A stretch of 64,000 bases of DNA from positions 682,001 through 746,000 of the forward strand of contig JAPWJX010000003.1 of assembly GCA_028283855.1 (NCBI GenBank), in the 5' to 3' direction. The notes under the pieces were generated by a model. That model saw nothing but the letters and a program-made list of their open reading frames with translations. It was not told the origin of the DNA and did no database searches. Position 1 is the stretch's first letter. Every line of letters starts with the position of its first letter. Origin of the DNA: Verrucomicrobium sp. (GTDB lineage Bacteria > Verrucomicrobiota > Verrucomicrobiia > Methylacidiphilales > GAS474). Both the position numbers and the translations under genes were made by a program. Positions 43,653 to 52,559 of this stretch are shown piece after piece.

Positions 43653-45196
43653 AGTTCCTGGTCGTCGACGTCAGCAACTCCTTTACGAAATACGCCCTCT
43701 CCACCCCGGAAAAGGTGGGGGCTGTCCGCAGCCATCCCACGCCGCGCCTGACCCTGGCCTGGGCCCGCGCCCTGGCCCGCCGCCATCCGGGGGTGCCGCT
43801 CCTCCTCAGCAGCGTCGTCCCGGCGAAGACGGCCCATTTCGCCCGCGCCTTCGGCAAGCGGCTCCGCGTCCTGAGCGGCCGGGCCGAGCTGGGCATCCCC
43901 ATCCGCTATCGGCGGCGGGACCAGGTGGGGGCCGACCGCTTGGCCAACGCGATCGCCGCGCGGAAGCTCTGGGGCGCGCCCGCCGTCGTCATCGACTTCG
44001 GCACCGCCGTCACCTTCGACGTGGTCGACGCGGACGGGGCCTACGCGGGCGGCGTCATCGCCCCCGGCCTCAACGTCATGACCGATTACCTGCATGAGCG
44101 GACCGCCCTTCTGCCCCGCGTCTCCGTGCGGGAGCCGCGCCGCATCGTCGCCCAGAGCACGGCGGAGGCGATCCGCGTCGGCGCCGTCGTCGGCTACCGG
44201 GGCCTCATCCGGGAGATTCTGGCCGCGCTGAAAAAGGAGCTGGGCGCGCGCCGCCTCCGCGTCCTGGCCACCGGCGGCCAGGCCGCCGTCGTCGCGCGCG
44301 GCCTGCCGGAGATCGAGGCCGTCGTCCCCGGCCTGACCCTGGACGGCCTCCGCCTTTGGGGCCCAAACCATTCTATGAACCGCATCGACTCCGTCTTCGC
44401 CAACCTCCGCGTCGCGGGCCGCAAGGCCTTCGTCGCCTACCTGGGCGCGGGCGATCCCGACCTGGCCGCCACGCCGGAGCTGGTCCTGGCCCTGGAACGG
44501 GCGGGGGCCGACGTCGTGGAGCTGGGGCTCCCTTTTTCCGATCCCCTGGCCGACGGGCTGGTCAACCAGCTCTCCGCCCAGCGCGCGCTGGAGGCGGGGG
44601 CGACCTTCCCGAAGGTCCTGGAAATGATCCGCGCCCTGCGCCGTCGCAGCCAGATCCCCGTCGTCCTCTACGCCTACGTCAATCCGCTCCTGCGCGGGGA
44701 GGGCGGGGCCGCCGCCTCCCTGCGCGCGGGGCTGGAGGAGCTGGCGGAGGCGGGCGTCGACGGCGCGCTCGTCCTCGACCTGCCGCCGGAGGAAAGCCTG
44801 GGCGCCCCGCCGGAAGAGCTTTTCCCGGAGGCGCTGCGGCGGATCACCCTCATTTCCCCCACCACGCCGCCGGAGCGGCTGGCCGCGCTCTCCCGCGCGG
44901 CGGGCGGCTTCGTCTACTACGTCTCGCGGGAGGGCGTCACCGGCGCCCGGAGCGACGTGGCCGCGGGCATCCCGGAGCGGGTCGCCGCCGTTCGCGCCGC
45001 CACGGAGACGCCGGTCTGCGTCGGCTTCGGCATCTCCACGCCGGAACAGGCCCGGGCCGTCGCCGCGCAGGCGGACGGCGCGGTCGTCGGCAGCGTCCTG
45101 GTCAGCCAGGTGGCCCAGCACGGGAAAGCCGCCGACCTCCCGGCGCGGCTGGAGGCCTTTGCCCGCCCCTTCGCGGAGGCGATCCACGGGGCATGA
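43649..45196 (+). CDS. Fused type III pantothenate kinase - tryptophan synthase alpha chain
   Basis: One open frame of 515 residues from ATG 43649 with no stop between two complete enzymes. Residues 1-~238 are CoaX: KFLVVDVSNSFTKYAL (usual DxGNT is DVSNS), GADRLANAIAA, VVIDFGTAVTFDVVD and LATGGQA. From Met243 (ATG 44375) it is TrpA: MNRIDSVFANL, FVAYLGAGDPDL, ELGLPFSDPLADG with the catalytic Glu and Asp, VYYVSREGVTG and VGFGIST. The linker is about GPNHS. CoaX phosphorylates pantothenate; TrpA releases indole from indole-3-glycerol phosphate. TrpB is not nearby. A lost stop codon or internal restart at 44375 is possible. Confidence 0.85.
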   Translation: MKFLVVDVSNSFTKYALSTPEKVGAVRSHPTPRLTLAWARALARRHPGVPLLLSSVVPAKTAHFARAFGKRLRVLSGRAELGIPIRYRRRDQVGADRLANAIAARKLWGAPAVVIDFGTAVTFDVVDADGAYAGGVIAPGLNVMTDYLHERTALLPRVSVREPRRIVAQSTAEAIRVGAVVGYRGLIREILAALKKELGARRLRVLATGGQAAVVARGLPEIEAVVPGLTLDGLRLWGPNHSMNRIDSVFANLRVAGRKAFVAYLGAGDPDLAATPELVLALERAGADVVELGLPFSDPLADGLVNQLSAQRALEAGATFPKVLEMIRALRRRSQIPVVLYAYVNPLLRGEGGAAASLRAGLEELAEAGVDGALVLDLPPEESLGAPPEELFPEALRRITLISPTTPPERLAALSRAAGGFVYYVSREGVTGARSDVAAGIPERVAAVRAATETPVCVGFGISTPEQARAVAAQADGAVVGSVLVSQVAQHGKAADLPARLEAFARPFAEAIHGA

Positions 45197-45615
45197 TCCT
45201 GGCCCTCGATCCCGGTTCCAAGCGGGTCGGCGTCGCCCTGAGCGACGGGACCCTCTCCCTGGCCCGGCCCCTGCCGTTCCTGGAGGCGGAGCCGTTCCGC
45301 CGCCTGGCCGCCCAGGTCCGCGACCTGGCGGCGAAGGAGGGCGTCACCCTCATCGTCCTGGGCCTGCCCCGGAACATGGACGGCAGCTACGGGGAGGCGG
45401 CGGAGAAGGCCCGCGCCTTCGCCGCCAAGCTCGGCCCCGTCGCCGCCGTGCCGATCGAGCTGGTCGACGAGCGGCTCACCACCGTCGAGGCCAGCCGCCG
45501 CCTCCACGAGGCGGGCCACAACGCCAAGACGCAGCGGGAGAAGATCGACAGCGCCGCCGCCGCCGTCCTCCTCCAGGCCTACCTGGACCGCCGCGCCCTG
45601 CGGGGGGAAGGATGA
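45193..45615 (+). CDS. ruvX: Holliday junction resolvase-like / pre-16S rRNA nuclease
   Basis: A 140-residue YqgF/RuvX with the RNase H-like fold: MILALDPGSKRVGVALSD with Asp6 in the active site, LIVLGLPRNMDGS, VDERLTTVEA and KIDSAAAAVLLQAYL. The family matures the 5' end of 16S rRNA in E. coli. ATG 45193 overlaps the stop of coaX-trpA; its TGA overlaps truA. Confidence 0.93.
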   Translation: MILALDPGSKRVGVALSDGTLSLARPLPFLEAEPFRRLAAQVRDLAAKEGVTLIVLGLPRNMDGSYGEAAEKARAFAAKLGPVAAVPIELVDERLTTVEASRRLHEAGHNAKTQREKIDSAAAAVLLQAYLDRRALRGEG

Positions 45616-46436
45616 GGCCGGAGCCGCCTCTGGCCGGGCACCGGCTCCTCATCGCCTACGTCGGCACCGGCTTCCACGGCTGGCAGCGGCAGGCGGGCCA
45701 CTCCAGCATCCAGGAGGAGGTGGAGAAAGTCCTGGCCCAAATCTGGAAGCGCCCCATCTCCCTGGAAGGTTCCGGCCGGACCGACACCGGCGTCCACGCC
45801 CTGGCCCAGCCCGCCAGCTTCACCGCGCCGCGCAAGCTGGCCGCCCCCGTCCTCCTGCGCGCGCTCAACGACCACCTGCCCGCGGGCATTCGCGTCCGCC
45901 GGGTCGATTTTTTGGAGCCGACCTTCCACGCCCGTTTCGACGTCGCCTGGAAGACCTACGAATACCGAGTCTGGAACGCCCCCTTCACCGACCCCTTCCA
46001 GCAGGACCGCGTCTGGCACGTCCCCGTGCCGCTCGACCTGGAGGCGATGCGCGCCGCCGCGGCCAAGCTCCAGGGGCGGCACGACTTCACCTCCTTCGCC
46101 TCCAACCCCGGCTACGCGCGGCCCAGCATGACGCGCCACCTCAAGGAATTGGAGGTGCGCCGCAGCGGCTCTCTGGTCACCGTCCGCGCGACGGCGGACG
46201 GCTTCCTTTACCACATGGTGCGGAACCTGACCGGCGCGCTTGTCGCCGTCGGCAAGGGGCGGCTCTCTCCCGCCGAGCTGGGCCGGATCCTGTCCGCGCG
46301 CCAGCGGACCGCCGCCCCGGCCAGCGCGCCCGCGCACGGGCTCTACCTCAAGAAAGTCGTCTACTTCCCGAAGGCGGCCCGCCTGGAGCGCGCCAAGAAC
46401 CGGAAGGGCCGCCTGCCCGCCGCCGAGGTCGAATGA
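45612..46436 (+). CDS. truA: tRNA pseudouridine38-40 synthase
   Basis: A 274-residue TruA that converts U38, U39 and U40 in tRNA anticodon stems. The catalytic Asp is residue 58 in GSGRTDTGVHALAQ. FHGWQRQ near the start, FHARFDVAWKTYEYR and the late FLYHMVRNLTGALVAVG also fit. ATG 45612 overlaps the ruvX stop; it overlaps trmL by four bases. The C-terminus carries a short Lys/Arg-rich tail. Confidence 0.95.
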   Translation: MRPEPPLAGHRLLIAYVGTGFHGWQRQAGHSSIQEEVEKVLAQIWKRPISLEGSGRTDTGVHALAQPASFTAPRKLAAPVLLRALNDHLPAGIRVRRVDFLEPTFHARFDVAWKTYEYRVWNAPFTDPFQQDRVWHVPVPLDLEAMRAAAAKLQGRHDFTSFASNPGYARPSMTRHLKELEVRRSGSLVTVRATADGFLYHMVRNLTGALVAVGKGRLSPAELGRILSARQRTAAPASAPAHGLYLKKVVYFPKAARLERAKNRKGRLPAAEVE

Positions 46437-46915
46437 CGGAGCCGCTCCTCCACGTTGTCCTGGTCGAGCCGGAGATCCCGCCCAACGCCGGGAACATCGC
46501 CCGGCTCTGCGCGGCGACGCGCTGCCGCCTGCACCTCGTCGGCCCGCTCGGCTTCGAGGTGAGCGACCGATATTTGAAGCGCGCGGGCCTCGACTACTGG
46601 GAATTCCTGGACTGGAAGGTGTGGGAAAATTGGGAGGCCTTCCGCGCGGAGAACGGTTTCCCGGAGCGGTGGCACCTCTTCACGACGAAGGGGGAGCGCC
46701 GCCACGTCGACGCGTCGTTCCGCGCGGGGGACTACCTCCTTTTTGGAAGGGAGTCGAAGGGGTTGCCGGAGGCGCTCCTCAACGCGCATCCGGACCGCCG
46801 GGTCCGCATCCCGAAGCTCCACCCCCAGGTGCGGAGCCTCAACCTCTCCACGGCGGCGGGCATCGGCGTCTACGAGGCCCTGCGGCAGCTGGAGTTTGGC
46901 ACACCCGGTGCTTAA
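46433..46915 (+). CDS. trmL: tRNA (cytidine/uridine-34 2'-O)-methyltransferase
   Basis: A 160-residue SPOUT-fold methyltransferase that modifies the wobble base. Motifs: VVLVEPEIPPNAGNIARLCA at the start, LFGRESKGLPEALL (the SAM knot) and IPKLHPQVRSLNLSTAAGI at the C-terminus. It is the last gene of the operon with coaX-trpA, ruvX and truA. Confidence 0.95.
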   Translation: MTEPLLHVVLVEPEIPPNAGNIARLCAATRCRLHLVGPLGFEVSDRYLKRAGLDYWEFLDWKVWENWEAFRAENGFPERWHLFTTKGERRHVDASFRAGDYLLFGRESKGLPEALLNAHPDRRVRIPKLHPQVRSLNLSTAAGIGVYEALRQLEFGTPGA

Positions 46916-46927
46916 CGCCCATGTACT

Positions 46928-48073
46928 ATGGGCGATCTTGCCCCGGAATTGGCGGGCCAGCTGGCGGCCGCCGCGCACGAGCCGACGCGGCGGGAAGTCG
47001 ATCCCGCCCAGTTGAACGAGCGGTTGCGGGCGCGGGCGGCGCGGAGCCCCCATGCGTGGGAGGTCGTTACCCTCGACCAGCCGGGGGGCTACGACCGCCT
47101 GATTTTCCACAAACCGGCCCCGAAGCCGAATTCCCCCTCCCTCCTCATCACCACCGGCATCCACGGCAACGAGCCGTCGGGGCCGCTGGCCTGCCTCGAT
47201 CTTCTTTCCTCGCCCTCCCTCAAGGATTGCGAGGTGGTGCTGATCCCGATGGTCAACCCGGTGGGCCTTAGCCAAGGGAAGCGCGGGAACGGGCGGAATG
47301 TCGACCTGAACCGGGATTTCCTCCTCACCTCCAGCGACGAGGCGCGGAATCTGGCCGCGTTCTACCGGGCGATCGGCAAGTTCACCGCCGCGATCAGCCC
47401 GCACGAGGACTGGGAACGCTACGAGGGGGAGGGCGGCCAGGGCGCCTACATCTACGAGATGAACCGGGACGGCGGCCCCGTGGCGATCGACGAGATCCGG
47501 GGCGCCCTGGAAAAATCGGGCATGCCCCGCAACCGGCTGGCCGAGATCGACGGCCTGGCCGCGGAAGACGGCGTCATTCGCCGCGGCGGTCTCCAGTCGG
47601 AAGTTCCGGGAGCCGACGGCTTGGTCGGCTACCTCCACAACAAGCAGGCGGAAACCTCCCTTCTCCGCGAGGTGGGCGTCACCGATCTGGCCTACATCGT
47701 CGAGACGCCCTCTTACATGGAGTTGGGCAGGCGGGTGAAGGCGCACACGGCCGTCGTGGAGGCGCTGGCGGAGAGGATTTCCGATCCTTCCTTCCGCCCG
47801 GCCCGGGAGGCGCGGAACTTCGACCTGCAGGCCGCCGCCGGGCCGGGCCGCCTCAGCACGGTCGGCTTGCCGCGACCGCTGTGCGGGGAACATAACGCCG
47901 GGATCTACACTCTGCCGCTCGACATCGACCGCTCCCCGGTGAAGGACATCCTCGGCCCGGAGCAAGTCGCCGACGGCCGAAAGGCGTTCGAGGCCTTCAA
48001 AGCCTTGGCGCGCCGCGCTTCCGGGGACGGCGGGGGAATCAGTGCAGCCGGTGGAAGAGAAGCATGTAGATGA
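46928..48073 (+). CDS. M14-family zinc carboxypeptidase/deacylase-like protein
   Basis: A 381-residue protein with M14 landmarks: ITTGIHGNEPSG giving zinc ligands His79 and Glu82, GRNVDLNRDF (residues 122-131) for substrate carboxylate binding, SPHEDWE with the third ligand His159, and VETPS with a likely catalytic Glu259. Proteins of this kind include succinylglutamate desuccinylase-like and murein peptide carboxypeptidases; the substrate cannot be told. No signal peptide, so cytoplasmic. It stands 12 bases after trmL. Confidence 0.75.
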   Translation: MGDLAPELAGQLAAAAHEPTRREVDPAQLNERLRARAARSPHAWEVVTLDQPGGYDRLIFHKPAPKPNSPSLLITTGIHGNEPSGPLACLDLLSSPSLKDCEVVLIPMVNPVGLSQGKRGNGRNVDLNRDFLLTSSDEARNLAAFYRAIGKFTAAISPHEDWERYEGEGGQGAYIYEMNRDGGPVAIDEIRGALEKSGMPRNRLAEIDGLAAEDGVIRRGGLQSEVPGADGLVGYLHNKQAETSLLREVGVTDLAYIVETPSYMELGRRVKAHTAVVEALAERISDPSFRPAREARNFDLQAAAGPGRLSTVGLPRPLCGEHNAGIYTLPLDIDRSPVKDILGPEQVADGRKAFEAFKALARRASGDGGGISAAGGREACR

Positions 48074-48119
48074 TGGCGAATACCCCGGAGATCGCCAGAA
48101 CCACCAAAAACGTATGCAT
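48039..48119 (-). CDS. Possible 26-residue membrane miniprotein
   Basis: MHTFLVVLAISGVFAIIYML and then a short basic-aromatic tail (LFHRLH) form a single membrane helix of 26 residues. An AAGGAGGA sequence lies upstream, but about 15 bases from the ATG, too far for a typical site. It overlaps the 3' end of the M14 gene by 35 bases on the opposite strand. Could be a small subunit of a respiratory or transport complex, or chance. Confidence 0.3.
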   Translation of the reverse strand: MHTFLVVLAISGVFAIIYMLLFHRLH

Positions 48120-48206
48120 CGTTAGGGGGGATTTTCCTCCTTCGGGGCCGGAGCCGCAATCTCTTTGTTGCCAGGCGGGCGGCGGCGGGGTGAAAATCGC
48201 CCCCCT

Positions 48207-48977
48207 ATGCTCGCCAAACGGATCATTCCCTGCCTCGACGTCCACGCCGGGCAGGTGACGCGCGGCCTTCAGTTCGGCCGCGCCGAGGAGGGCGGGCTCC
48301 ACTCCGTCGGCGACCCCGTGGAGCTGGCCCTGCGCTACAACGCCGCCGGGGCCGACGAGCTGGTCTTCTTCGACATCACCGCCACGTCCGAGGGGCGGGC
48401 CGGGATCCTCTCCGTCATCGAGCGGACGGCCGACCAGTGCTTCATGCCGCTGACCGTCGGCGGCGGCGTCCGCGCGCCGGAGGACATGCGGGTCCTCCTC
48501 CAGGCGGGGGCGGACAAGATCAGCGTCAATTCGGCCGCCCTGGCCAACCCCGACCTGATCCGCGCGGGGGCCGAGCGCTTCGGCCGCCAGTGCGTCGTCC
48601 TCTCCATCGACGCCAAGCGGACCGCCCCCGGCGTCTGGAAGGTCTTCAGCCACGGCGGCCGCAAGGAGACGGAGTGGGAGGCGGAAGCCTGGGCGGAGAA
48701 GGGGACCGCCCTCGGCGCGGGGGAGATCGTCCTCAACAGCATCGACGGCGACGGGACGAAGCAGGGCTACGATTTGGAGATCACCCGCCGGGTGAGCCGC
48801 GCGGTCGACGTGCCGGTCGTCGCCTCCGGCGGCGCGGGGCGGCTGGAAGACTTCGCCGCCGCGCTGCGGGAGGGGGAGGCCGACGCGGTCCTCGCCGCGG
48901 GCGTCTTCCACCGGAACGAGCTGACCGTCGCCCAGGTGCGGGACTACCTGCGCGGGCAGGGCTTGCCTGTCCGTTAG
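48207..48977 (+). CDS. hisF: Imidazole glycerol phosphate synthase, cyclase subunit
   Basis: A 256-residue (beta/alpha)8 enzyme of histidine synthesis that uses ammonia from His[14 protein letters not shown] contains catalytic Asp11; other motifs are [35 protein letters not shown] with the second catalytic Asp, [16 protein letters not shown] and VVASGGAG. Full length. hisH and other his genes are not adjacent. It converges on the symporter gene with a 4-base overlap. Confidence 0.96.
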   Translation: MLAKRIIPCLDVHAGQVTRGLQFGRAEEGGLHSVGDPVELALRYNAAGADELVFFDITATSEGRAGILSVIERTADQCFMPLTVGGGVRAPEDMRVLLQAGADKISVNSAALANPDLIRAGAERFGRQCVVLSIDAKRTAPGVWKVFSHGGRKETEWEAEAWAEKGTALGAGEIVLNSIDGDGTKQGYDLEITRRVSRAVDVPVVASGGAGRLEDFAAALREGEADAVLAAGVFHRNELTVAQVRDYLRGQGLPVR

Positions 48978-50503
48978 TTTCTTTTCGTTTTAAAGCAGGC
49001 CCCAACCGCCGCCGTCACGGCGGTGCCGAAGAAGACCCGCCAGGGGAAGGCCAGCATCGGCAGCCCCGCCGGGTGCGGCAGGGGGAAGAGGCCGCTGAGG
49101 TAGCTGACGGCCAGGAAGCCCGCCGCCATCGCCCACAGGTTGCCCCGGTCGCTCCCCCGGTTCTTCGTGAAGAGGGCCAGGAGAAAAACGCCCAGGAGCG
49201 AGCCGTAGGTGTAGCCGAAGACGCCGAGGACGATCGGCAGGATGCGCGCGCCGGGGGAATTCACCACCACGTAGGCCGTCGCCGCGCCGATGAGGGAGAG
49301 GAGGGCGGCGAAGCCGACCGTGGCCCGGCGGGCGGCGCGCAGGGCGGCCTCCCCGTCTTTCATGGGGCGGAAGTCGCGGCAGAAGCTCGTCGCCAGCGCG
49401 TTGAGGGCGGTGGAGAGGGATCCCATCGCGGTGGCCAAAAGCGCGGCGACGAGGAGGCCGCGCAGCCCGGCGGGCAGCTGCGTCAGGATGAAGTAGGCGA
49501 AGACCTGGACGTTCTCCCGCGGCAGGCGCGGGTCCGGGTGGGCCTGGTAGAAGACCCAAAGGAGGATGCCGATGGTGAGGAAGGCGAAGACGATCGGCGC
49601 GTCGGCCAGGCCGGAGAGGATGACCGCCCGCGCGCCCGCCTTGGCGTCCTTGCCGGTCAGCATCCGCTGCACCATGTCCTGGTCGGTGCCGTGCGTCGCC
49701 AGGGTGATGAAGGTGGCGGCGATGAAGGCGGAGAAGAGGGTGTAGTCGCTCTCCAGGATGTTCCGGAGGCTCGCCGCCCAGCCGCCGTGCGGGATGAGGC
49801 CGGTGACGGCCAGCCGCAGGTCGTCCGGTCCCAGGAGGAAGGCGCGCGCCCCCGCCCAGCCGTGCGGGATGCGGCCCAGGAGGAGGGCCAGCGTGGCGGC
49901 CAGGGAGACGGCGAGGATGGCGGCCTGGATCAGGTCGGTCCAGACGACGGCCTTGATGCCGCCCGCCGCCGTGTAGAGCGCGGTGAGGAGGGTGAGGACG
50001 ACGACGGTGCCCAGGTAGATGGCGACTTCCTCCCCCGCGCCGGGCGCCGCGCCGCGGGCGATCTCGATGGCCAGGACCAGCGGGATGGCGGCGACGTAGA
50101 GCCGCGTGCCGCTGGCCAGGGCGCGGGTGGCCAGGAAGACGAGGGAGGCCGCCTTCCGGCTGGCGGGGCCGAAGCGCTGCTCCAGGAACTCGTAGATGGA
50201 GACGACGCCGTGCGCGTAGTAGGCGCCGATGAAGAAGCGGCCCACCAGGAGCCGGGCCAGGATCGTCCCGGCGGCCAGCTGCAGGTAGGTGTAGTTCCGC
50301 AGCGCGTAGCCCTCCCCCGGCGCGCCCAGGAAGGTGGCGGCGCTGATTTCCGAGGCGAGGATGGAGGCGAGGATCGCCCACCAGGGGATCGAGCGGTCGC
50401 CCAGGGCGTAGCCCCGCAGGCTCTTTTCCCCGCGCCCCATCCAGAGGCCGATGGCGGCGATGGCGGCGAAGTAGAGGGCGACGACCGCCAGGTCCCAGGC
50501 CAT
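48974..50503 (-). CDS. Sodium:solute symporter family transporter
   Basis: A 509-residue membrane protein with about 13 helices and SSS motifs: [45 protein letters not shown] and [15 protein letters not shown]. It uses the Na+ gradient to import a solute (sugar, amino acid or similar), which cannot be specified. It starts one base after the stop of the small protein gene, at the end of a six-gene minus-strand operon. It overlaps hisF by four bases at its 3' end. Confidence 0.92.
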   Translation of the reverse strand: MAWDLAVVALYFAAIAAIGLWMGRGEKSLRGYALGDRSIPWWAILASILASEISAATFLGAPGEGYALRNYTYLQLAAGTILARLLVGRFFIGAYYAHGVVSIYEFLEQRFGPASRKAASLVFLATRALASGTRLYVAAIPLVLAIEIARGAAPGAGEEVAIYLGTVVVLTLLTALYTAAGGIKAVVWTDLIQAAILAVSLAATLALLLGRIPHGWAGARAFLLGPDDLRLAVTGLIPHGGWAASLRNILESDYTLFSAFIAATFITLATHGTDQDMVQRMLTGKDAKAGARAVILSGLADAPIVFAFLTIGILLWVFYQAHPDPRLPRENVQVFAYFILTQLPAGLRGLLVAALLATAMGSLSTALNALATSFCRDFRPMKDGEAALRAARRATVGFAALLSLIGAATAYVVVNSPGARILPIVLGVFGYTYGSLLGVFLLALFTKNRGSDRGNLWAMAAGFLAVSYLSGLFPLPHPAGLPMLAFPWRVFFGTAVTAAVGACFKTKRN

Positions 50504-50504
50504 T

Positions 50505-50735
50505 TTAATTCCGGGCTTGGTCCGCCTCTTTCACCGCGCGGGCGGCGGCCCAGCCCAGGAAGCCCAGGGCCAGGGCGACGGCCCCGACCAGGAGGACGAC
50601 GCTCCAGGAGAAGCCGGCCAGGACCCGCGTCGTCGCCGCCGCGTCGCCGCTGCGGACGCCGGTGTTGCAGCCGGGGCAGGCCCGCGCCAGGGAGGGCAGG
50701 GCCAGGAGGGCGAGGAAGAGGAGGCGTCTCCTCAT
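50505..50735 (-). CDS. Small secreted/membrane protein with CPGC motif
   Basis: A 76-residue protein with a signal-like N-terminus (MRRRLLFLALLALPSLARA), then CPGCNTGVRSG and one membrane helix. The CPxC pair just after the predicted cleavage site could bind metal or undergo redox change. The ATG at 50735 overlaps the stop of the DUF420 gene; a further ATG 12 bases upstream is less likely. Its place after SCO and DUF420 suggests a role in oxidase assembly, which is inference. Confidence 0.65.
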   Translation of the reverse strand: MRRRLLFLALLALPSLARACPGCNTGVRSGDAAATTRVLAGFSWSVVLLVGAVALALGFLGWAAARAVKEADQARN

Positions 50736-51166
50736 GCGGTGAACCACTTGTAGAGCATGAAGTAGACGAGGACGCCGGTGACCGAGACGTACATCCAGCT
50801 GGGCCAGAGCCAGCGGGTGATGGCGACGTGGCGGGCGAAGTCGCCGCGCACGGCGTGGCGGACGGCCAGGAAGATGAGGGGCAGGTTCACCACGGCCAGG
50901 ACGGTGTGCGTGCCCAGGACGAGGAAGTAGAGGGGCCGCGACCAGTCGTGCCGGGGGAAGAGGGTGGCGCCGTGGAAGAAGTGGTAGAGGAGGTAGCAGG
51001 CCAGGAAGAGGGCGGAGACGGAGAGCGCGGTGAGCATGACGCGCATGTGGCCGCCGGTGTCGCCGCGCTTGATCCGCCAGAGGCCCACGGCCAGGAGGAC
51101 GGCGGTCAGGGCGTTGAGGCTGGCGTTGACGGGGGGGAGGTGGCTGGCGAATTCGTGGACGGTCAT
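50732..51166 (-). CDS. DUF420 membrane protein (CtaM/YozB-like)
   Basis: A 144-residue protein with four membrane helices and conserved histidines in and next to them (LLYHFFHGATLF, LGTHTVLAVVNLPLI). The size and His pattern match DUF420, whose Gram-positive members (CtaM/YozB) are needed for haem-copper oxidase assembly. The ATG at 51166 overlaps the stop of the SCO gene, which supports the same role. Confidence 0.82.
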   Translation of the reverse strand: MTVHEFASHLPPVNASLNALTAVLLAVGLWRIKRGDTGGHMRVMLTALSVSALFLACYLLYHFFHGATLFPRHDWSRPLYFLVLGTHTVLAVVNLPLIFLAVRHAVRGDFARHVAITRWLWPSWMYVSVTGVLVYFMLYKWFTA

Positions 51167-51789
51167 GGGGCGGGTTGTTCTCTCAGCAGGCGGCCGATGT
51201 CGGAAAGGATGCGCTGCGGCGCCTCCATGTCGAGGCCTTCATAGTAGCCGCGGACGACGCCCTGCGGGTCGACGAGGGCCACCTTCGTGCTGTGAAGGTA
51301 GCGGCCCTGGGAGGGGTCGGGGTTTTTTTGGAAGCCGATCATGAAGTCCTGGCGCACCAGCTGGGCCAGCCCCTCCGGGGTGCCGGTGAGGAAGATCCAG
51401 CGCCCGGGCTGCGCGCCCATGCGGGCGGCGTATTCGCGCAGGGCCGCCGGGGTGTCGTTCTCCGGGTCGATGGCGATGGAGACGAGGCGGAATTCCGGCA
51501 CGCCGGAGAGCATGTCCTGGAGCTGGGAGATCTGGTGGCTCACCGCCGGGCAGGGGCCGGGGCAGCTGGTGAAGAAGAACTGGGCGACCCAGACTTTCCC
51601 CAGCAGGTCCTTTTCCGTGAAGGGCCGCCCGTCCTGGTCGACGAAGGAGAAGGGATGGATCTGCGCGTAGCGGGGGAGGGGCTCCTCCTCCTTGTGCATT
51701 CCGCCCAGGTGGCGCAGGACGAAGACGGTCAGCACCGCCCCCAAGAGGAGGATCGGCAGGCCGGTGAGGACCCATTCCCAGCGTCTCAT
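51163..51789 (-). CDS. SCO1/SenC-family copper chaperone
   Basis: A 208-residue thioredoxin-fold protein anchored by an N-terminal membrane helix (LTGLPILLLGAVLTVFVL). The copper site is Cys76 and Cys80 in FTSCPGPCP plus His166 in YLHSTKVALVD; these form the family's CxxxC...H set. SCO proteins deliver copper to the CuA centre of cytochrome oxidase. ATG 51789 overlaps the permease stop. Confidence 0.93.
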   Translation of the reverse strand: MRRWEWVLTGLPILLLGAVLTVFVLRHLGGMHKEEEPLPRYAQIHPFSFVDQDGRPFTEKDLLGKVWVAQFFFTSCPGPCPAVSHQISQLQDMLSGVPEFRLVSIAIDPENDTPAALREYAARMGAQPGRWIFLTGTPEGLAQLVRQDFMIGFQKNPDPSQGRYLHSTKVALVDPQGVVRGYYEGLDMEAPQRILSDIGRLLREQPAP

Positions 51790-52559
51790 GGGTGACGGGC
51801 CCCCCGTTTTTCCGTCATGGCGGCGCAGGCCCAGCCCAGCGCCAGGGCGAAGAGGGCGGTGACGGCCAGGGCCGCCGGCAGGGAGACGGCGGCGGGCGCA
51901 TGGGGGTTGAGGGAGGCGCGGAGCAGTTCCAGGCCGTAGGAGAGGGGGTTGACCGCCATGAGGGCGCGCAGCCAGCCCGCCGCGCCGCCGGGGGGGAAGA
52001 GCGCGCCGGAGAGGAACCAGAGCGGCATGAGGACCAGGTTCATGAGGGCGTGGAAGCCCTGCGTCGAGTCGAGCGGCCAGGCGATGAGGTAGCCCAGCGC
52101 GGTGAGCCCCAGCCCCAGGAGGACGACGGCCGCCAGGAAGAGGAGGAAGCCGCCCGGGGTGGCGGGCAGGCCCATGGCCGCCGCCAGGCCGTAGAGGAGG
52201 ACGCACTGGAGGAGGGAGAGGAGGGTGCCGCCCAGGAGCTTGGCCAGGACGAAGGCGGAGCGGGGGATGGGGGAGACCAGGACGCCCTGCAGGAACCCTT
52301 CCCGCCGGTCCTCGATGATCGAGATGGTGGAGAAGATGGCGGTGAAGAGGATGATGAGGAGGAGGGTGCCCGGGAAGAAATACTGGAGGTAGGAGGCGCT
52401 CCCGCCCGCGCCGGAGAAGGAGCGGCCGACGCCGGAGCCGATGAGGAACCAGAAGACGAGCGGCGTGGCCAGCGCGCCGACGACGCGGTTGCGCTGCCGC
52501 AGGAAGCGGACGACCTCGCGGCGGGTCAGGGCCAGGACGGCGGGGGTGAAGGAATTCAT
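51786..52559 (-). CDS. ABC-2 type transporter permease
   Basis: A 257-residue membrane protein with six helices in the ABC-2 pattern: LTRREVVRFLRQRN at the start, FFPGTLLLIILFTAIFSTI, REGFLQGVLVSPIPRSAF and MPLWFLSGALFPP. It pairs with the ATPase encoded just upstream; ATG 52559 overlaps that gene's stop. Substrate unknown. Its neighbours SCO and DUF420 suggest a link to oxidase or metal-centre assembly, as with NosFY-like systems. Confidence 0.88.
   Translation of the reverse strand: MNSFTPAVLALTRREVVRFLRQRNRVVGALATPLVFWFLIGSGVGRSFSGAGGSASYLQYFFPGTLLLIILFTAIFSTISIIEDRREGFLQGVLVSPIPRSAFVLAKLLGGTLLSLLQCVLLYGLAAAMGLPATPGGFLLFLAAVVLLGLGLTALGYLIAWPLDSTQGFHALMNLVLMPLWFLSGALFPPGGAAGWLRALMAVNPLSYGLELLRASLNPHAPAAVSLPAALAVTALFALALGWACAAMTEKRGARHP

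Noticed and set aside
48437-51244. 935-codon plus-strand open frame across hisF, the symporter and DUF420
   Set aside because: Overlaps five well-supported genes and gives Gly/Glu/Arg-rich sequence without motifs.
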